Notes: generated from the letters alone by a model not told the origin. A DNA stretch of 64,000 bases from Caulobacter endophyticus (GCF_003116815.1 NZ_QDKQ01000069.1:62001-126000); one strand, 5' to 3'; positions 34,211 through 43,869 are shown, counted from the stretch's first letter. Program-made: numbers and translations.

Positions 34211-34589
34211 CGAGCGAATAGAGATAGGCCGCGACGTCGCGGGCTTGGTCCTGCGTCAGGCCCGAGGCGGGCATGGCGGTGTCGGGCGACATGGCCGGCG
34301 CGTCGCGCAGCCAGGCGATCATGACGTCGGGGCGATTGGGGAAGCGGCCGGCGATCAGCGCCTGCGTCGAAAGGTCGTCCAGCGGTCCGCCGACCGCGCC
34401 GCGAGGCCACTTCACGCCGGGAATCCTGTGGCAGGCGCCGCAACCCTCGGCTTGGATCAGCTTCAAGCCCCGGGCGGCATCCGCGCCGGCCAGCTGGCGC
34501 GGTGGAACCGACTTGTCGGCGCAGGCGACCAGGGTCGCTCCTGCCAGGCCGATCATCGCCGCGCTCGCTGTCCTGCTTCCGACGATCAC
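34200..34589 (-). CDS. Cytochrome c lipoprotein of the oxidase operon
   Basis: A c-type cytochrome of about 129 residues with one haem site, GCGACH, and an axial Met in SPDTAMPASGL. I choose GTG 34589 because AAAGGGG lies 5 bases upstream and the signal then ends in the lipobox LVAC (Cys at 23); the frame opens at TTG 34619. The mature protein would be anchored in the outer face of the inner membrane and feed electrons to the oxidase. It overlaps subunit II by 11 bases. Confidence 0.82.
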   Translation of the reverse strand: MIVGSRTASAAMIGLAGATLVACADKSVPPRQLAGADAARGLKLIQAEGCGACHRIPGVKWPRGAVGGPLDDLSTQALIAGRFPNRPDVMIAWLRDAPAMSPDTAMPASGLTQDQARDVAAYLYSLDAD

Positions 34590-34658
34590 CAACGCCCCTT
34601 TGAGAACCCGAAGGCTCAACCCGTCGGAACGGTCGCGGTTCCGCAGGGTTTAGGGCGA

Positions 34659-35393
34659 GTGCGCAGTTCTGCCTTCCTTCTCGCGGCCATGATCGCCGCG
34701 CTCGCCGCCTGCGATCGGGAGGCGGCCCGCACCGACGCCATGCTCAGCATTGACGGGCGCACCATCGCCATGAGCGGCGGCGCGGGCGGAGCGTCCAAGG
34801 CCTGCTTTTCGTGCCACGGGCTCGACGGCATGGGCGACGGCGTCTCGGTTCCGCGCCTGGCCGGGCTCGACGCCGGCTACCTGCAGAAGCAGATGGAGGA
34901 CTACGCCTCGGGCATTCGCCCCGACAAGGTGATGGGACCGGTCGCCAAGCCGCTGGACGACCGCGCCAGGCGAGCCGTCGCGGCGTACTACGCCAGCCTG
35001 CCGGTCGCGGCCGGTCCGGTTTCCAGCGTCCCGCCGCCGGTGCTCTGGACGCAGGGCGATCCGGAGCGTGGCCTTGCCCCCTGCGCCGCCTGCCATGGCG
35101 CCCAGGCTCAGGGCGTCGGCGCTGGCCAGCCTGCGCTGGCCGGGCAACCGGCCGCCTACACGCGCGACCAACTGGACCGCTGGAAACGCGCTACGCGCCG
35201 CAACGACCCGCGCGGCGTGATGACGACGATCGCCGGCAAGCTTACCGAAGACGAAGCCGCCGCCTTAGCGGCTTGGTCAGAGAGGCAACCTGCCTCTCCA
35301 GCGCCCGCCAGCGGCGCTGCCAGCGCGTCCGCTGTCGAGGCCGCTGCGGCAGGATCGGCAGCATCCCGTGAAGGACGTCGTCGCGATCGATGA
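34659..35393 (+). CDS. Dihaem cytochrome c lipoprotein
   Basis: A 244-residue protein with a lipobox signal (LAAC) and two haem sites, CFSCH and CAACH, in tandem cytochrome c4-like domains. GTG 34659 is preceded by AGGG. It is transcribed away from the oxidase genes but belongs to the cluster by function, as a likely electron donor. The frame closes only at 35393; the last roughly 40 residues are Ala/Ser-rich and overlap the convergent cytochrome b561 gene by 152 bases, so the tail is doubtful. Confidence 0.8.
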   Translation: MRSSAFLLAAMIAALAACDREAARTDAMLSIDGRTIAMSGGAGGASKACFSCHGLDGMGDGVSVPRLAGLDAGYLQKQMEDYASGIRPDKVMGPVAKPLDDRARRAVAAYYASLPVAAGPVSSVPPPVLWTQGDPERGLAPCAACHGAQAQGVGAGQPALAGQPAAYTRDQLDRWKRATRRNDPRGVMTTIAGKLTEDEAAALAAWSERQPASPAPASGAASASAVEAAAAGSAASREGRRRDR

Positions 35394-35952
35394 GGTGGTG
35401 CTTCAGCGCCGCCCCTACATGGATCGGGATCATGGCGGCGAGGCTGAGGGCTAGGCCCCAGTGCAGCCATTCCGCGACGGCCTCGATGGTCCAAAGCGTC
35501 GAATGCGACAGCTCGCCGAACGGCAGCAGCGGCCAGGGCGCGAGGTTCAGCAGGGTCAGCTCGGTCTCCCGGCTCGTGGCCGACACCATGGCCCAGCCGG
35601 TCAGCGGCAGGCCGAAAAGGCAGGTGTAGAAGACGTAGTGGGTGACATGGGCCGCCGTGCTCTCCCAGCCGGGCTTGTCGGCGTCGTTGATCACCGCCGG
35701 CGCGAACAGTCGCCAGCCGACGCGGCCCAGGACCAGAACCAGCATCAGCACCCCGACCAGGTAGTGCGCCCCGTAGGCGGCCTGCATCCGTTCGCCTGCG
35801 GGCAGTCGGCCCATCCACCACCCCAGGCCAAGCTGGAACATCACCAGCGCCGCCATGGTCCAGTGAAAGACGATGGCCACGGGCGAATAGCGGCCCTCAT
35901 CGGCGTGGCCCGCGGCCCATTCGAAGATGTTCTCGATCAGCCGATCGATCAT
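35242..35952 (-). CDS. Cytochrome b561 family membrane protein
   Basis: A 236-residue di-haem membrane protein. Helices with His ligands are at VAIVFHWTMAALVMFQLGL, AHYLVGVLMLVLVLGRVGW, VTHYVFYTCLFGLPLTGW and WLHWGLALSLAAMIPIHVGA. The family oxidises quinol or passes electrons to a periplasmic partner. The start at 35952 overlaps the ctaG stop as ATGA. The C-terminal arginine-rich tail overlaps the dihaem cytochrome antisense. It may supply electrons to the neighbouring cytochromes. Confidence 0.87.
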   Translation of the reverse strand: MIDRLIENIFEWAAGHADEGRYSPVAIVFHWTMAALVMFQLGLGWWMGRLPAGERMQAAYGAHYLVGVLMLVLVLGRVGWRLFAPAVINDADKPGWESTAAHVTHYVFYTCLFGLPLTGWAMVSATSRETELTLLNLAPWPLLPFGELSHSTLWTIEAVAEWLHWGLALSLAAMIPIHVGAALKHHLIDRDDVLHGMLPILPQRPRQRTRWQRRWRALERQVASLTKPLRRRLRLR

Positions 35953-36668
35953 CGGGCGACGAGGCTCGCCGCGCCGCGCAGCTGCCGCCCCAGCACCACC
36001 AGCGCCGCCGCCAGATAGGCGCCGGCCGCCGGGATCCACATCAGCAGGCCCGCCAACTGCTGGTCATCCAGCGACGACAGGCCCCAGGCTGCGGTCGTCA
36101 GGGCGTGCGGGGCATAGAGGGCGCGAGGCATGAAGGTCAGCAGGGCGCCCAGCAGCCCCATCTGCACGGTGGTGGCCAGCAGGGCCGCCACGGCGGCGGG
36201 AGCCGGGGCTGCGCGCACGGTCCGCCAGAACAGCGTCGCCGAGGCCAGCAGGCTGGCCTGCATCAGCCAGTAGACGCCGTCGTTGGCCAGGGCGGCCTCA
36301 TAGAACGCCGGGGCGTGCCATAGCCAGAAGACGGCTGCGAAAGCGAGGCTCGCCGGTGCAAGGCTTCTCGACCGCCCAAGGCGCGGCAAGGTCCAGGCCA
36401 GCAGCGGCGCGGCCAGGCTGGTCAGCAGCACATGGTGCAGCGTTCGGGCCGAGAACAGCGCCGAGCTCAGCGCGCATAGAGGCGAGGCGAAACTTACCGC
36501 CAGCACCGCCATGGCCGCGATGCCCGGTCCGCGCCGCGTGGGGAGCATGATCCATAGGCAGGCCGTGGCGATCGCCAGCGCGCCCAGCAGGAGCGGGTCG
36601 AGGTTCCAGCGACCCCAGGCCTCGGCGGGCGAGGGACCAGCTCCGCAATAGGGCGTCCAAGCTTCCAT
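35949..36668 (-). CDS. ctaG: CtaG-type caa3 oxidase assembly protein
   Basis: A 239-residue membrane protein of the caa3-type CtaG family (distinct from Cox11), which assists assembly of caa3 oxidase. There are about seven helices, with conserved His in ARTLHHVLLTSLAAPLL and FWLWHAPAFYEAAL. ATG 36668 is preferred over the longer frame to 36779, whose extra residues are not membrane-like. It is first of the minus-strand b561 unit. Confidence 0.85.
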   Translation of the reverse strand: MEAWTPYCGAGPSPAEAWGRWNLDPLLLGALAIATACLWIMLPTRRGPGIAAMAVLAVSFASPLCALSSALFSARTLHHVLLTSLAAPLLAWTLPRLGRSRSLAPASLAFAAVFWLWHAPAFYEAALANDGVYWLMQASLLASATLFWRTVRAAPAPAAVAALLATTVQMGLLGALLTFMPRALYAPHALTTAAWGLSSLDDQQLAGLLMWIPAAGAYLAAALVVLGRQLRGAASLVAR

Positions 36669-36699
36669 GGGCGGGCTCCGAACCGCGATCGCGGCGGCG

Positions 36700-37599
36700 T
36701 CAGGCGATGCCCGCGCCGCCGGTGACGCCATAGACCTCGCCGGTCGTGAAGCTGGCTTCCTGCGAGGCGAGCAGCACATAGACCGGCGCGATCTCGACCG
36801 GCTGGCCCGGCCGGCCGAACTGCGAATGTTCGCCGAAGTGCTGGACCTTTTCCTGGGTCTGGCCGCCGCTGGGCTGCAGCACGGTCCAGAACGGCCCCGG
36901 CGCCACGGCGTTGACCCGCACGCCGGCCTTGATCAGTTGCTTGGCCAGGGCCTTGGTGAAGGCGACGATGCCGGCCTTCGTGGTGGCGTAGTCGAGCAGG
37001 TTGTCGGACGGCTCATAGGCCTGGACCGAAGCGGTGTTGATCACCGCCGCGCCGGGCCGCAGGTGGGGCCTTGCCGCCTGGGTGATCCAGAACATGGCGT
37101 AGAGATTGGTCTTCAGCGTGTGGTCGAACTGCTCACTGTCGATGGCGGCGATGTCGGGCCGGCTGACCTGCTTGCCGGCGTTGTTGACCAGGATGTCGAG
37201 CCCGCCCAGCGCCTCCACCGCCCGGGCCACAAGGTCCCGGCAGAAAGCCTCGTCCTTGATGTCGCCGGGCAGGGCGACGGCCTTGCGGCCCTCGGCCTCG
37301 ATCAGGGCGACCACCTCGCGGGCGTCGCTCTCCTCGCTGGGCAGGTAGCCGATGGCTACGTCGGCGCCCTCGCGGGCATAGGCGATGGCCGCTGCCCGGC
37401 CGATCCCGGAGTCCGCCCCCGTGATCAGCGCCTTGCGACCAACCAGCTTGCCCGCGCCCCGATAGCTTTCCTCGCCGTGATCCGGCCTGGGATGCATCCT
37501 GGCGGCCAGGCCCGGCGCCGGCTGCGGCTGAGCCGGGAAGGGCGGCTTAGGGTACTGCTCGCGCGGGTCCTGCATCCGCAGGCGGTCGTCTCGGCTCAT
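36700..37599 (-). CDS. Short-chain dehydrogenase/reductase, YghA-like stress type
   Basis: A 299-residue NAD(P)-dependent oxidoreductase. A 45-residue N-terminal extension (PREQYPKPPFPAQPQ) typical of the YghA/general-stress group precedes the Rossmann fold: TGADSGIG, NNAG, the catalytic Ser in NTASVQAYEP and YATTK. ATG 37599 has GGAGA upstream and is preferred to 37614. A perfect EcfG-type promoter lies just upstream. Substrate unknown. Confidence 0.9.
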   Translation of the reverse strand: MSRDDRLRMQDPREQYPKPPFPAQPQPAPGLAARMHPRPDHGEESYRGAGKLVGRKALITGADSGIGRAAAIAYAREGADVAIGYLPSEESDAREVVALIEAEGRKAVALPGDIKDEAFCRDLVARAVEALGGLDILVNNAGKQVSRPDIAAIDSEQFDHTLKTNLYAMFWITQAARPHLRPGAAVINTASVQAYEPSDNLLDYATTKAGIVAFTKALAKQLIKAGVRVNAVAPGPFWTVLQPSGGQTQEKVQHFGEHSQFGRPGQPVEIAPVYVLLASQEASFTTGEVYGVTGGAGIA

Positions 37600-37622
37600 G
37601 TTCGTCTCCGGCATGTGGGCTC

Positions 37623-37648
37623 AACGGCGCGGCGTGGAGCGGCGTTCC
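37623..37648 (-). promoter_or_regulatory. EcfG (sigmaT)-type general stress promoter
   Basis: On the minus strand GGAAC (37648-37644) is followed after exactly 17 bases by CGTT (37626-37623). This is the alphaproteobacterial general-stress consensus. It ends 24 bases before the dehydrogenase start. Confidence 0.7.
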
Positions 37649-37708
37649 GCCGCCAGGAACATCGGGCCAAGTCCGGACGCCGCCTGGGCGCCCGGATCTC
37701 CAGCCTGT

Positions 37709-38245
37709 CTAGTGAGCAGCCTGGCCGCCGAGCTCGGCCATCAGCTCCTCCTTCCGCGCCTCCATCCGCTCGCCCATCGCTTCCAGGTCCTCGTCGCCCT
37801 TCTTGGCCTGGGCGAAGAAGCCGCCGGGCTGTTCCTCTTCCTTGACGTGGTGCTTGATGTATTCGCCGAGCACCTTGACCTTGGCGTCGTAGAATTCCTC
37901 GCCCGGTTTCATCGCCTCGATCTCGGCGATCAGCTTCTTGGCGCCGTCATGCTCGACATAGGCTTCGTCGATCAGGTCGTCTTCTACCTCGCCGCGGCTC
38001 TCTGGATAGAGGACCTCCTCCTCGATCTGGGTGTGGACCTTCAGGGCCAGCGCGATCTTGTTGAAGAGGGCCAGCTTCTCGCGATCGCTCTCCAGTTGCT
38101 CGTACTCGTCGAACATCGCCTCCACCTCGCGATGGTCGGCCTTGAGCAAGCGGATGGCGAGCGGGTCGCGACGACCGGTTCGGCGCGTACGGCGCGACTT
38201 GGCGGTTTTGGATGCGGATTTCGCGGGCGTTTTGGCGGTGGCCAT
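37709..38245 (-). CDS. Hemerythrin HHE-domain protein
   Basis: A 178-residue four-helix protein. A basic N-terminus (about 30 residues, Lys/Arg-rich) precedes helices with likely iron ligands: LKADHREVEAMFDEYE, HTQIEEEVLYP, YVEHDGAKKLI and YIKHHVKEEEQ. HHE proteins bind a di-iron centre and respond to oxygen, NO or stress. It sits beside the stress-type dehydrogenase and has a near-match to the same promoter type. Confidence 0.9.
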   Translation of the reverse strand: MATAKTPAKSASKTAKSRRTRRTGRRDPLAIRLLKADHREVEAMFDEYEQLESDREKLALFNKIALALKVHTQIEEEVLYPESRGEVEDDLIDEAYVEHDGAKKLIAEIEAMKPGEEFYDAKVKVLGEYIKHHVKEEEQPGGFFAQAKKGDEDLEAMGERMEARKEELMAELGGQAAH

Positions 38246-38277
38246 GTCGGCTCTCCGGTTGGAATGGACGTGGCTTG

Positions 38278-38303
38278 AAGGCGACGCCTTGACCCGAAGT
38301 TCC
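38278..38303 (-). promoter_or_regulatory. Near-consensus EcfG-type promoter of the HHE gene
   Basis: GGAAC (38303-38299), 17 bases, then CCTT (38281-38278) instead of CGTT. One mismatch in the -10 box makes this a weaker call than the site at 37623. Confidence 0.4.
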
Positions 38304-38512
38304 CATAGCCGCGCTAGTTGAGAGACGATTTCAGATCTGCCGCTCAGGAACCGGGTTATTCGCGTGAAAACAGCGGCTTAAAGTGCGATCTTCGTCGGGT
38401 TTCCGACATGGAGCTTACGCGACGTCGCAGGCTGGTCATTCGGATGCTTAAGCTGACGCGGAGCCTTTCAGGCGACGCTGCGTTGGTGGCCGGCGGGGAA
38501 AGCAACGAGCAG

Positions 38513-40947
38513 ATGTCGACCACACGAGCCAACGCCCGAGAAAGACTTTTTCCTGGCGACAGCGAAATGGCGCGCCTGATGCGCGCCAAGGACTGGTCGG
38601 CCCATCCCCTCGGCGAGCCGGAGACCGACCGGATTGACCACGCCCCTGGCGATGATGCTGACGTCGCGGTTCGAGATGTGGCTCGGCTGGGGCGACGATC
38701 TGAACTTCTTCTACAACGACGCCTACATCCCGACCCTTGGGGCCAAGCACCCCTGGGCCCTTGGCGAGCCGTTCCGCGAGGTCTGGAAGGAAGTCTACGC
38801 CGATGTCGAGGACCAGGTCCGTTCGGTGATGGTCGAGGGCGTTCCCACCTGGAACAAGGCGTTGCAGCTGCTGCTGGAGCGCAACGGCTATCCCGAAGAG
38901 ACCTACCACACCTTCTCCTACAGCCCTCTGCGCGACGGCGACGCCATCCGGGGGCTGATGTGCATCGTCACCGAGGAGACCGAACGGGTGATCAGCGAGC
39001 GGCGGCTCGACACCGTTCGCCGCCTCGGAGAATGCCTGATCGGGACGATGAGCCAGGAGGCCGTGCTGCAAGGTCTCTGCGACGCCCTGGCCCACAATAC
39101 CGAGGATTTCCCGTTCGCTCTGGCCTATCTGCGCGAGCCGCTTGGCGGCCTGGTCGGCTGCTCGGCCACCGACGAGGCCCGGCGATTGCTGCGCGAGGAC
39201 TGGTCGCTGGACGGTCCCGCCGACGGCTGCCAGGATTTTCCCCTGGACGGGAACATCGACTATCCGTCTGGCGCCTGGGCCATCCCGCCCACGCGGGCGC
39301 TCATCCTGCCCATCGCGACCAGCCAGGGCTCGGCCGTAGCCACGCTGATCCTGGGCCTCAATCCCCACCGCCGAGGCGATGACGGGCTGACCGACCTGGC
39401 GAGCCTGGTGTCGGACCGGGCCGCCGGCGCCTTCGCCCAGGCTCATAGCGTCGAGACCGAGCGGCGCCGATCGGACCGGATCTGGACCAACTCGCGCGAC
39501 CTGATGGTGGTGGTCGATGACAAGGGGATCTTCCAGTCGGTCAGCCCGGCCTGGACCCGCATCCTCGGCCATTCCGTCGAGGAGGTCGTCGGCCGCACGA
39601 TAGAGAGCTTCGTGGTTGACGAAGACCTGGAGACGACGCGCACGGCCCTGTCTGGCGTGTTCTCCGGCAGTCAGGTCACCGGTTTCGAGAACCGCTACAA
39701 GACGGCCGCGGGCGGGCATCGGTGGATATCCTGGAACACCGCCTTCGAGGACGGCCTCGTCTACGGCTACGGGCGCGACGTGACCGAGGAGAAGCTTCAG
39801 GCGATCCAGCTTCGGCAGGCCGAGGACGCGCTGCGCCAGGCACAGAAGATGGAGGCCATTGGCCAGCTCACCGGCGGGGTGGCGCACGACTTCAACAACC
39901 TTCTGACCGTCATCCGCTCGTCGGCCGATCTTTTGCGGAGCCGCGAGTTGGGCCCGGAACGGCGGCGGCGCTATGTGGACGCCATCTCCGACACCGCCGA
40001 CCGCGCCGCCAAGCTGACCAGCCAGCTGTTGTCCTTCTCGCGCCGGCAGGCCCTCAAGCCGGAGTGCTTCAACGCCGCCGCCAAGGTCGAGGCGCTGGGC
40101 GACATCCTGCGCTCGGTGCTGGGCGGCCGCGTGCAGCTGAATCTTGAGGTCGCCTGCGACGACTGTGCGGTCGAGGCGGACGTCAACCAGTTCGAGACGG
40201 CGCTGATCAACCTGGCGGTCAATGCGCGCGACGCCATGGGCGGCGAGGGCGTTCTGACCATCCGCATCGACGCGGCCACCGCCATTCCCGCCATCCGCGG
40301 CCATGCGCCGCTCGGGCGACTTCGTGACCGTGGCGGTGATAGACGAGGGCGCGGGCATCGCCGACGACGACCTGGCCAAGATTTTCGAGCCGTTCTTCAC
40401 CACCAAGGAAATCGGGCGCGGAACAGGGCTTGGTCTCAGCCAAGTCTACGGCTTCGCCAAGCAGTCGGGCGGCGACGTGGCCGTGGAGAGCCGGAAGGGC
40501 GAGGGCGCGTCCTTCACCTTGTTCTTGCCTCGTACGGCCGCCGCGGCCCTGCCGCCGGCTCCGCCCGTGGCCGCGCCCCGCTTGCGCCATCACGGACGCA
40601 TCCTGGTCGTCGAGGACAACGCCGCGATCGGCGAGTTCGCCACCCAGTTGCTGCGGGATCTCGGCTACCAGACCGAGCTGGCCACCAACGCGACTGACGC
40701 GCTGGCCCGGCTGGATCGCGACGGACCCTTCGACCTGCTGTTCAGCGACGTCGTGATGCCCGGCGTCGGCGGGGTGGAGCTGGCTCGAGCGGTCAGGAAG
40801 CGCTGGCCCGACCTGCCGGTCGTCCTCACCAGCGGCTACAGCCATGTCCTGGCGACCGATGCGCGCCACGGCTTTCCGCTGCTCCACAAGCCCTATTCGG
40901 TCGAGGATCTGTCCCACATTCTGCGCCAGACCAGCGCGGTCGCCTGA
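38513..40947 (+). pseudogene. Hybrid sensor histidine kinase/receiver broken by two frameshifts
   Basis: Three consecutive frames encode parts of one protein. Frame 1 (38513 to about 38626) ends in the PAS-like start DWSAHPLGEPET. Frame 2 (about 38628-40300) has the rest of that domain (MLTSRFEMWLGWGDDL), a GAF-like domain, a PAS domain, and the HisKA site GGVAHDFNNLLT. Frame 3 (about 40303-40947) has the ATPase G boxes (DEGAGIADDDL, GTGLGLS) and a receiver domain (VVEDNAA, SDVVMPG, LHKPYS). Each junction needs two bases restored or one removed; at the first, restoring TG recreates the conserved PETW. Either a decayed gene or assembly errors. Confidence 0.75.
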
Positions 40948-41072
40948 CAGGCCGCGGGGCAGCCGCCGCTCTTCCTCTCGCCCAGCGCGCAACCGTCATG
41001 ATGATCGCGCAGTCGCGCTTGTATGGTTCGCGAGCGGATCGGTAGTCTGCACCCAGAGTCGGGGGAGTTGTA

Positions 41073-42452
41073 GTGGCGCTGTCGCGTACCGAGATCGAGG
41101 CGATGACGCCGGACCAGAGCGCGCTAAAGGCGGCCGCTGGCCTGCTGAAGCCCGCCAAGTGGTCGTCGCGAGGCGTTTCCGGCGGTCTCATCTGGGGCGA
41201 GTGCCAGGGATCGGGCGCTAATCCCTACCGGGTTGCGGCCGATACGGACGACATCGGCAGCAAGTGCACCTGTCCCTCGCGCAAGTTTCCCTGCAAGCAC
41301 GCCATCGCCCTGATGTGGCTGCATGTCGACGAGCCCGGCGGCTTCGCGCCCGCCGAGACGCCGGACTGGGTCACCGAATGGATGGGGCGGAGGCGCAAGT
41401 CGTCCGGCGCTGCGCCTTCGGCCGGCAAGCCGCCTTCGGGTCCCAAGAGCCTGGACGCGGCGACGACGGAAGAGGTCGTCGCGGCGAGCGATCCGGCTGC
41501 CGAGGCCAGGCGCAAGGCGGCCGCCGACAAGCGGGCGGCCGACGTCCGGTCGCAGGTCCAGGCGGGCCTGGACGACCTGGAACTCTGGATCTCCGACCAG
41601 CTGCGCACTGGCCTGGGCGGCTTCCTGGCCGAAGCTGGCGATCGCTGTCGGCGGATGGCCGCGCGCCTGGTCGACGCCAAGGCCGGCGCCCTGGCCAGCC
41701 GGCTGGATGAGACGCCCTCGCGCCTGCTGCAACTGCCGGCGGAAGAGCGGATCGACGCCGCTATCGTCGAGCTGGGCAAGCTGACGCTGCTGGCGCGGGC
41801 CTGGCGCGCGGCGCCCGACGATCCCGAACTGCGGCGCGAGGTGGTATCAACCGAAAGCCGCGAAGAGCTGATGGCCGCGCCCGACGCGTTGCGCCACGCC
41901 GGGGTCTGGGAAGTGCTGGGCGAACAGATCGTCACCCGCCGCGACGGACTGGTCAGCGTCTCTACCTGGCTGCTGAACGCCGAGGCGCAGGGGCCGAGGT
42001 TTGCCCTGCTGCTGGACTATTTCCCAGCCTCGGCCGGACGCCGCAGCGGCGCCTTCGCACCGGGAGCGCGGTTCCGGGCCGAGCTGCTGTTCTATCCGGC
42101 CCGCGTCCCCTTGCGGGCCCTGATCGTCGAGCGTTCAGAGGCCGCGAGCGAAGTCGACGAGGGCTGGCCGCTAGCCGAGGCGGGCGACCCGCTGGCGGCC
42201 TATGCGCAGGTGCTGCTGGCCGCGCCCTGGCGTCTCGATGCGCCGGTAGTGCTGCCGTCCGGCCGGATCGCCCAGGATGTCGCCGGACGGCGCTGGTGGA
42301 TGGGCGAGGCCGGGGCGCTGCCGCTGGAAGGCGCGCCGCCCGAGGTGTGGCTGGGCGCGCGGCTCGACGGCGCGGCGGGCCTCTGGAACGGGTCCCGGCT
42401 GACGTTGCTGGCGGCCCGCACCAACTGGGGGCGTATCGGTTTCGATGCTTGA
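41073..42452 (+). CDS. SWIM zinc-finger protein, first gene of the MoxR-vWA operon
   Basis: A 459-residue protein. The SWIM zinc finger, CTCPSRKFPCKHAIALMW (CxC...CxH), is at about residues 64-81. A charged, Ala/Lys-rich linker and a mostly helical C-terminal region follow. SWIM domains bind nucleic acid or protein partners. GTG 41073 has GGGGGAG upstream. It overlaps the DUF5691 gene by 8 bases. In bacteria this family often stands with DUF5691, a MoxR ATPase, DUF5682 and a vWA protein, as here. Function unknown. Confidence 0.88.
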   Translation: MALSRTEIEAMTPDQSALKAAAGLLKPAKWSSRGVSGGLIWGECQGSGANPYRVAADTDDIGSKCTCPSRKFPCKHAIALMWLHVDEPGGFAPAETPDWVTEWMGRRRKSSGAAPSAGKPPSGPKSLDAATTEEVVAASDPAAEARRKAAADKRAADVRSQVQAGLDDLELWISDQLRTGLGGFLAEAGDRCRRMAARLVDAKAGALASRLDETPSRLLQLPAEERIDAAIVELGKLTLLARAWRAAPDDPELRREVVSTESREELMAAPDALRHAGVWEVLGEQIVTRRDGLVSVSTWLLNAEAQGPRFALLLDYFPASAGRRSGAFAPGARFRAELLFYPARVPLRALIVERSEAASEVDEGWPLAEAGDPLAAYAQVLLAAPWRLDAPVVLPSGRIAQDVAGRRWWMGEAGALPLEGAPPEVWLGARLDGAAGLWNGSRLTLLAARTNWGRIGFDA

Positions 42453-43869
42453 GCTGGAAGATCACCTGGCGCGCATCCGGGGCGCCTGGATGGCGGGGCG
42501 CGCCGCCGTGGATCATGCGCCAGCCGCCTGGCGCGACGCCGTCGGGACGGGCGGCGAAGCCGAGGCCGCCCTGGTCGCGCTTACTGGCCAGGCGCTTCAG
42601 GTTCTGTTTCGGCCGGTCGCGCCGCCGCTGGCCGCGCGCGATCTGCTGCCGTCGCTACCGATGCCCACGCCGCCCGAGGCGGCGCGCGCCCGCATCCGCC
42701 GCGTGCTCGCCGCGCGCCGGAGCGAGGAGGGCGGCGCAAGGTTCGTGGTCCAGCTCCTGGCGGCGCGCGGCTACGTCATGCATCCGGCCGACTGGCTGCC
42801 CCGCGCGAGCGACGACTGGGCGCCGGACGTCTATGCGCCCTGGATCGACTGGGCCGCCGCGGAAACTGCCGGCGCATCGTCCGAGGCGCTGACCGCAGAC
42901 AGCTGGAACGACTGGCCCTGGGCCAGGCGCCGGGTCGCCCTGACCGCCCTGCGCCGCAGCGACCCGGCGGCCGCGCGGGCGCTGGTCGCCGCCAAGGCTG
43001 GCGGAGAGCCCGCCGAGCGTCGCCTGCGGGTGCTGGAGGTGCTGGAGGTCGGGCTTTCGGCTGACGATGCGGCGGTGCTCGGCGGTTTCGCCAGCGACCG
43101 CTCGGATCGTGTCCGGGGCCTGGTTCGCCGGCTTCTGTCGAGGCTGGGCCGGGGCGAGGGTGAGGGCGACGCCGAGCCTGCCCAGGAACTGGCCGCCATG
43201 GTCGAACTGGGGTGCGTCGGCCTGATCAAGCGCCGCCACCAGTTGAAACTGAAGCCGCTGAAGAACCCCATCCAGGAGGGCCGTCGCCGCGCCCTGATGG
43301 GCGTGGTCACCCTGGCCGCGCTGGCCAAGGCGCTCGGTGTGGACGAGAAGGCCCTGGTCGAGAGCGTTCCCGTCGGCGAGCCGTGGGCCATCAGCACCTT
43401 CATGGGGATGGTCGAGGAAACCGCCGCGCCGGAAGCCTGGCGCGCCCTGTTCGACCTTGCTCTGCACGACGCCGCGATCCCCCTCGACCTAGTCGCCATC
43501 CTGGCCCGCCGCGCACCGGCGGACGAGCGACGCAACGTCCTGCCCACCATCCTGGAGCGGGAGGATGGCTCCGGCTTCCGAGGTGCGCTGGCCGTGGCTG
43601 GCGAGGTGCTCGGCCATGCCGGCCCGGGACCTCTCGCGCGATCGCTGGCCTACAAGGAACTTTTCGATCTGATCGGTCCCAGCCTTTCGGCGGAGGCGCG
43701 CACGCCGCCGCTTCTGGCCGTCGGCCTGAACAACCTAGGCCTGCTGCTTGACCAGGCCGGAGCCAGGTCCGTGGTCGAAGCCTGCGCCGCGGCGGGCCTG
43801 TCCATCGCCGACCCGCGGCTTGACCTGCTGCATCTCAACATCGCCCTCAATCCGGAGCGACCGACTTGA
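42445..43869 (+). CDS. DUF5691 family protein
   Basis: A 474-residue soluble, helix-rich protein resembling a HEAT-like scaffold; for example RRRVALTALRRSDPAAARAL and DRVRGLVRRLLSRLG. The family name is assigned from the operon context and the pattern GLIKRRHQLKLKPLKNP. No catalytic motif is seen. It overlaps the MoxR start by TTGA. Probably a structural or adaptor part of the complex. Confidence 0.75.
   Translation: MLELEDHLARIRGAWMAGRAAVDHAPAAWRDAVGTGGEAEAALVALTGQALQVLFRPVAPPLAARDLLPSLPMPTPPEAARARIRRVLAARRSEEGGARFVVQLLAARGYVMHPADWLPRASDDWAPDVYAPWIDWAAAETAGASSEALTADSWNDWPWARRRVALTALRRSDPAAARALVAAKAGGEPAERRLRVLEVLEVGLSADDAAVLGGFASDRSDRVRGLVRRLLSRLGRGEGEGDAEPAQELAAMVELGCVGLIKRRHQLKLKPLKNPIQEGRRRALMGVVTLAALAKALGVDEKALVESVPVGEPWAISTFMGMVEETAAPEAWRALFDLALHDAAIPLDLVAILARRAPADERRNVLPTILEREDGSGFRGALAVAGEVLGHAGPGPLARSLAYKELFDLIGPSLSAEARTPPLLAVGLNNLGLLLDQAGARSVVEACAAAGLSIADPRLDLLHLNIALNPERPT

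Noticed and set aside
38620..40310. Programmed ribosomal frameshifting in the sensor kinase
   Set aside because: No slippery heptamer or downstream pseudoknot is apparent, and two separate shifts would be needed.
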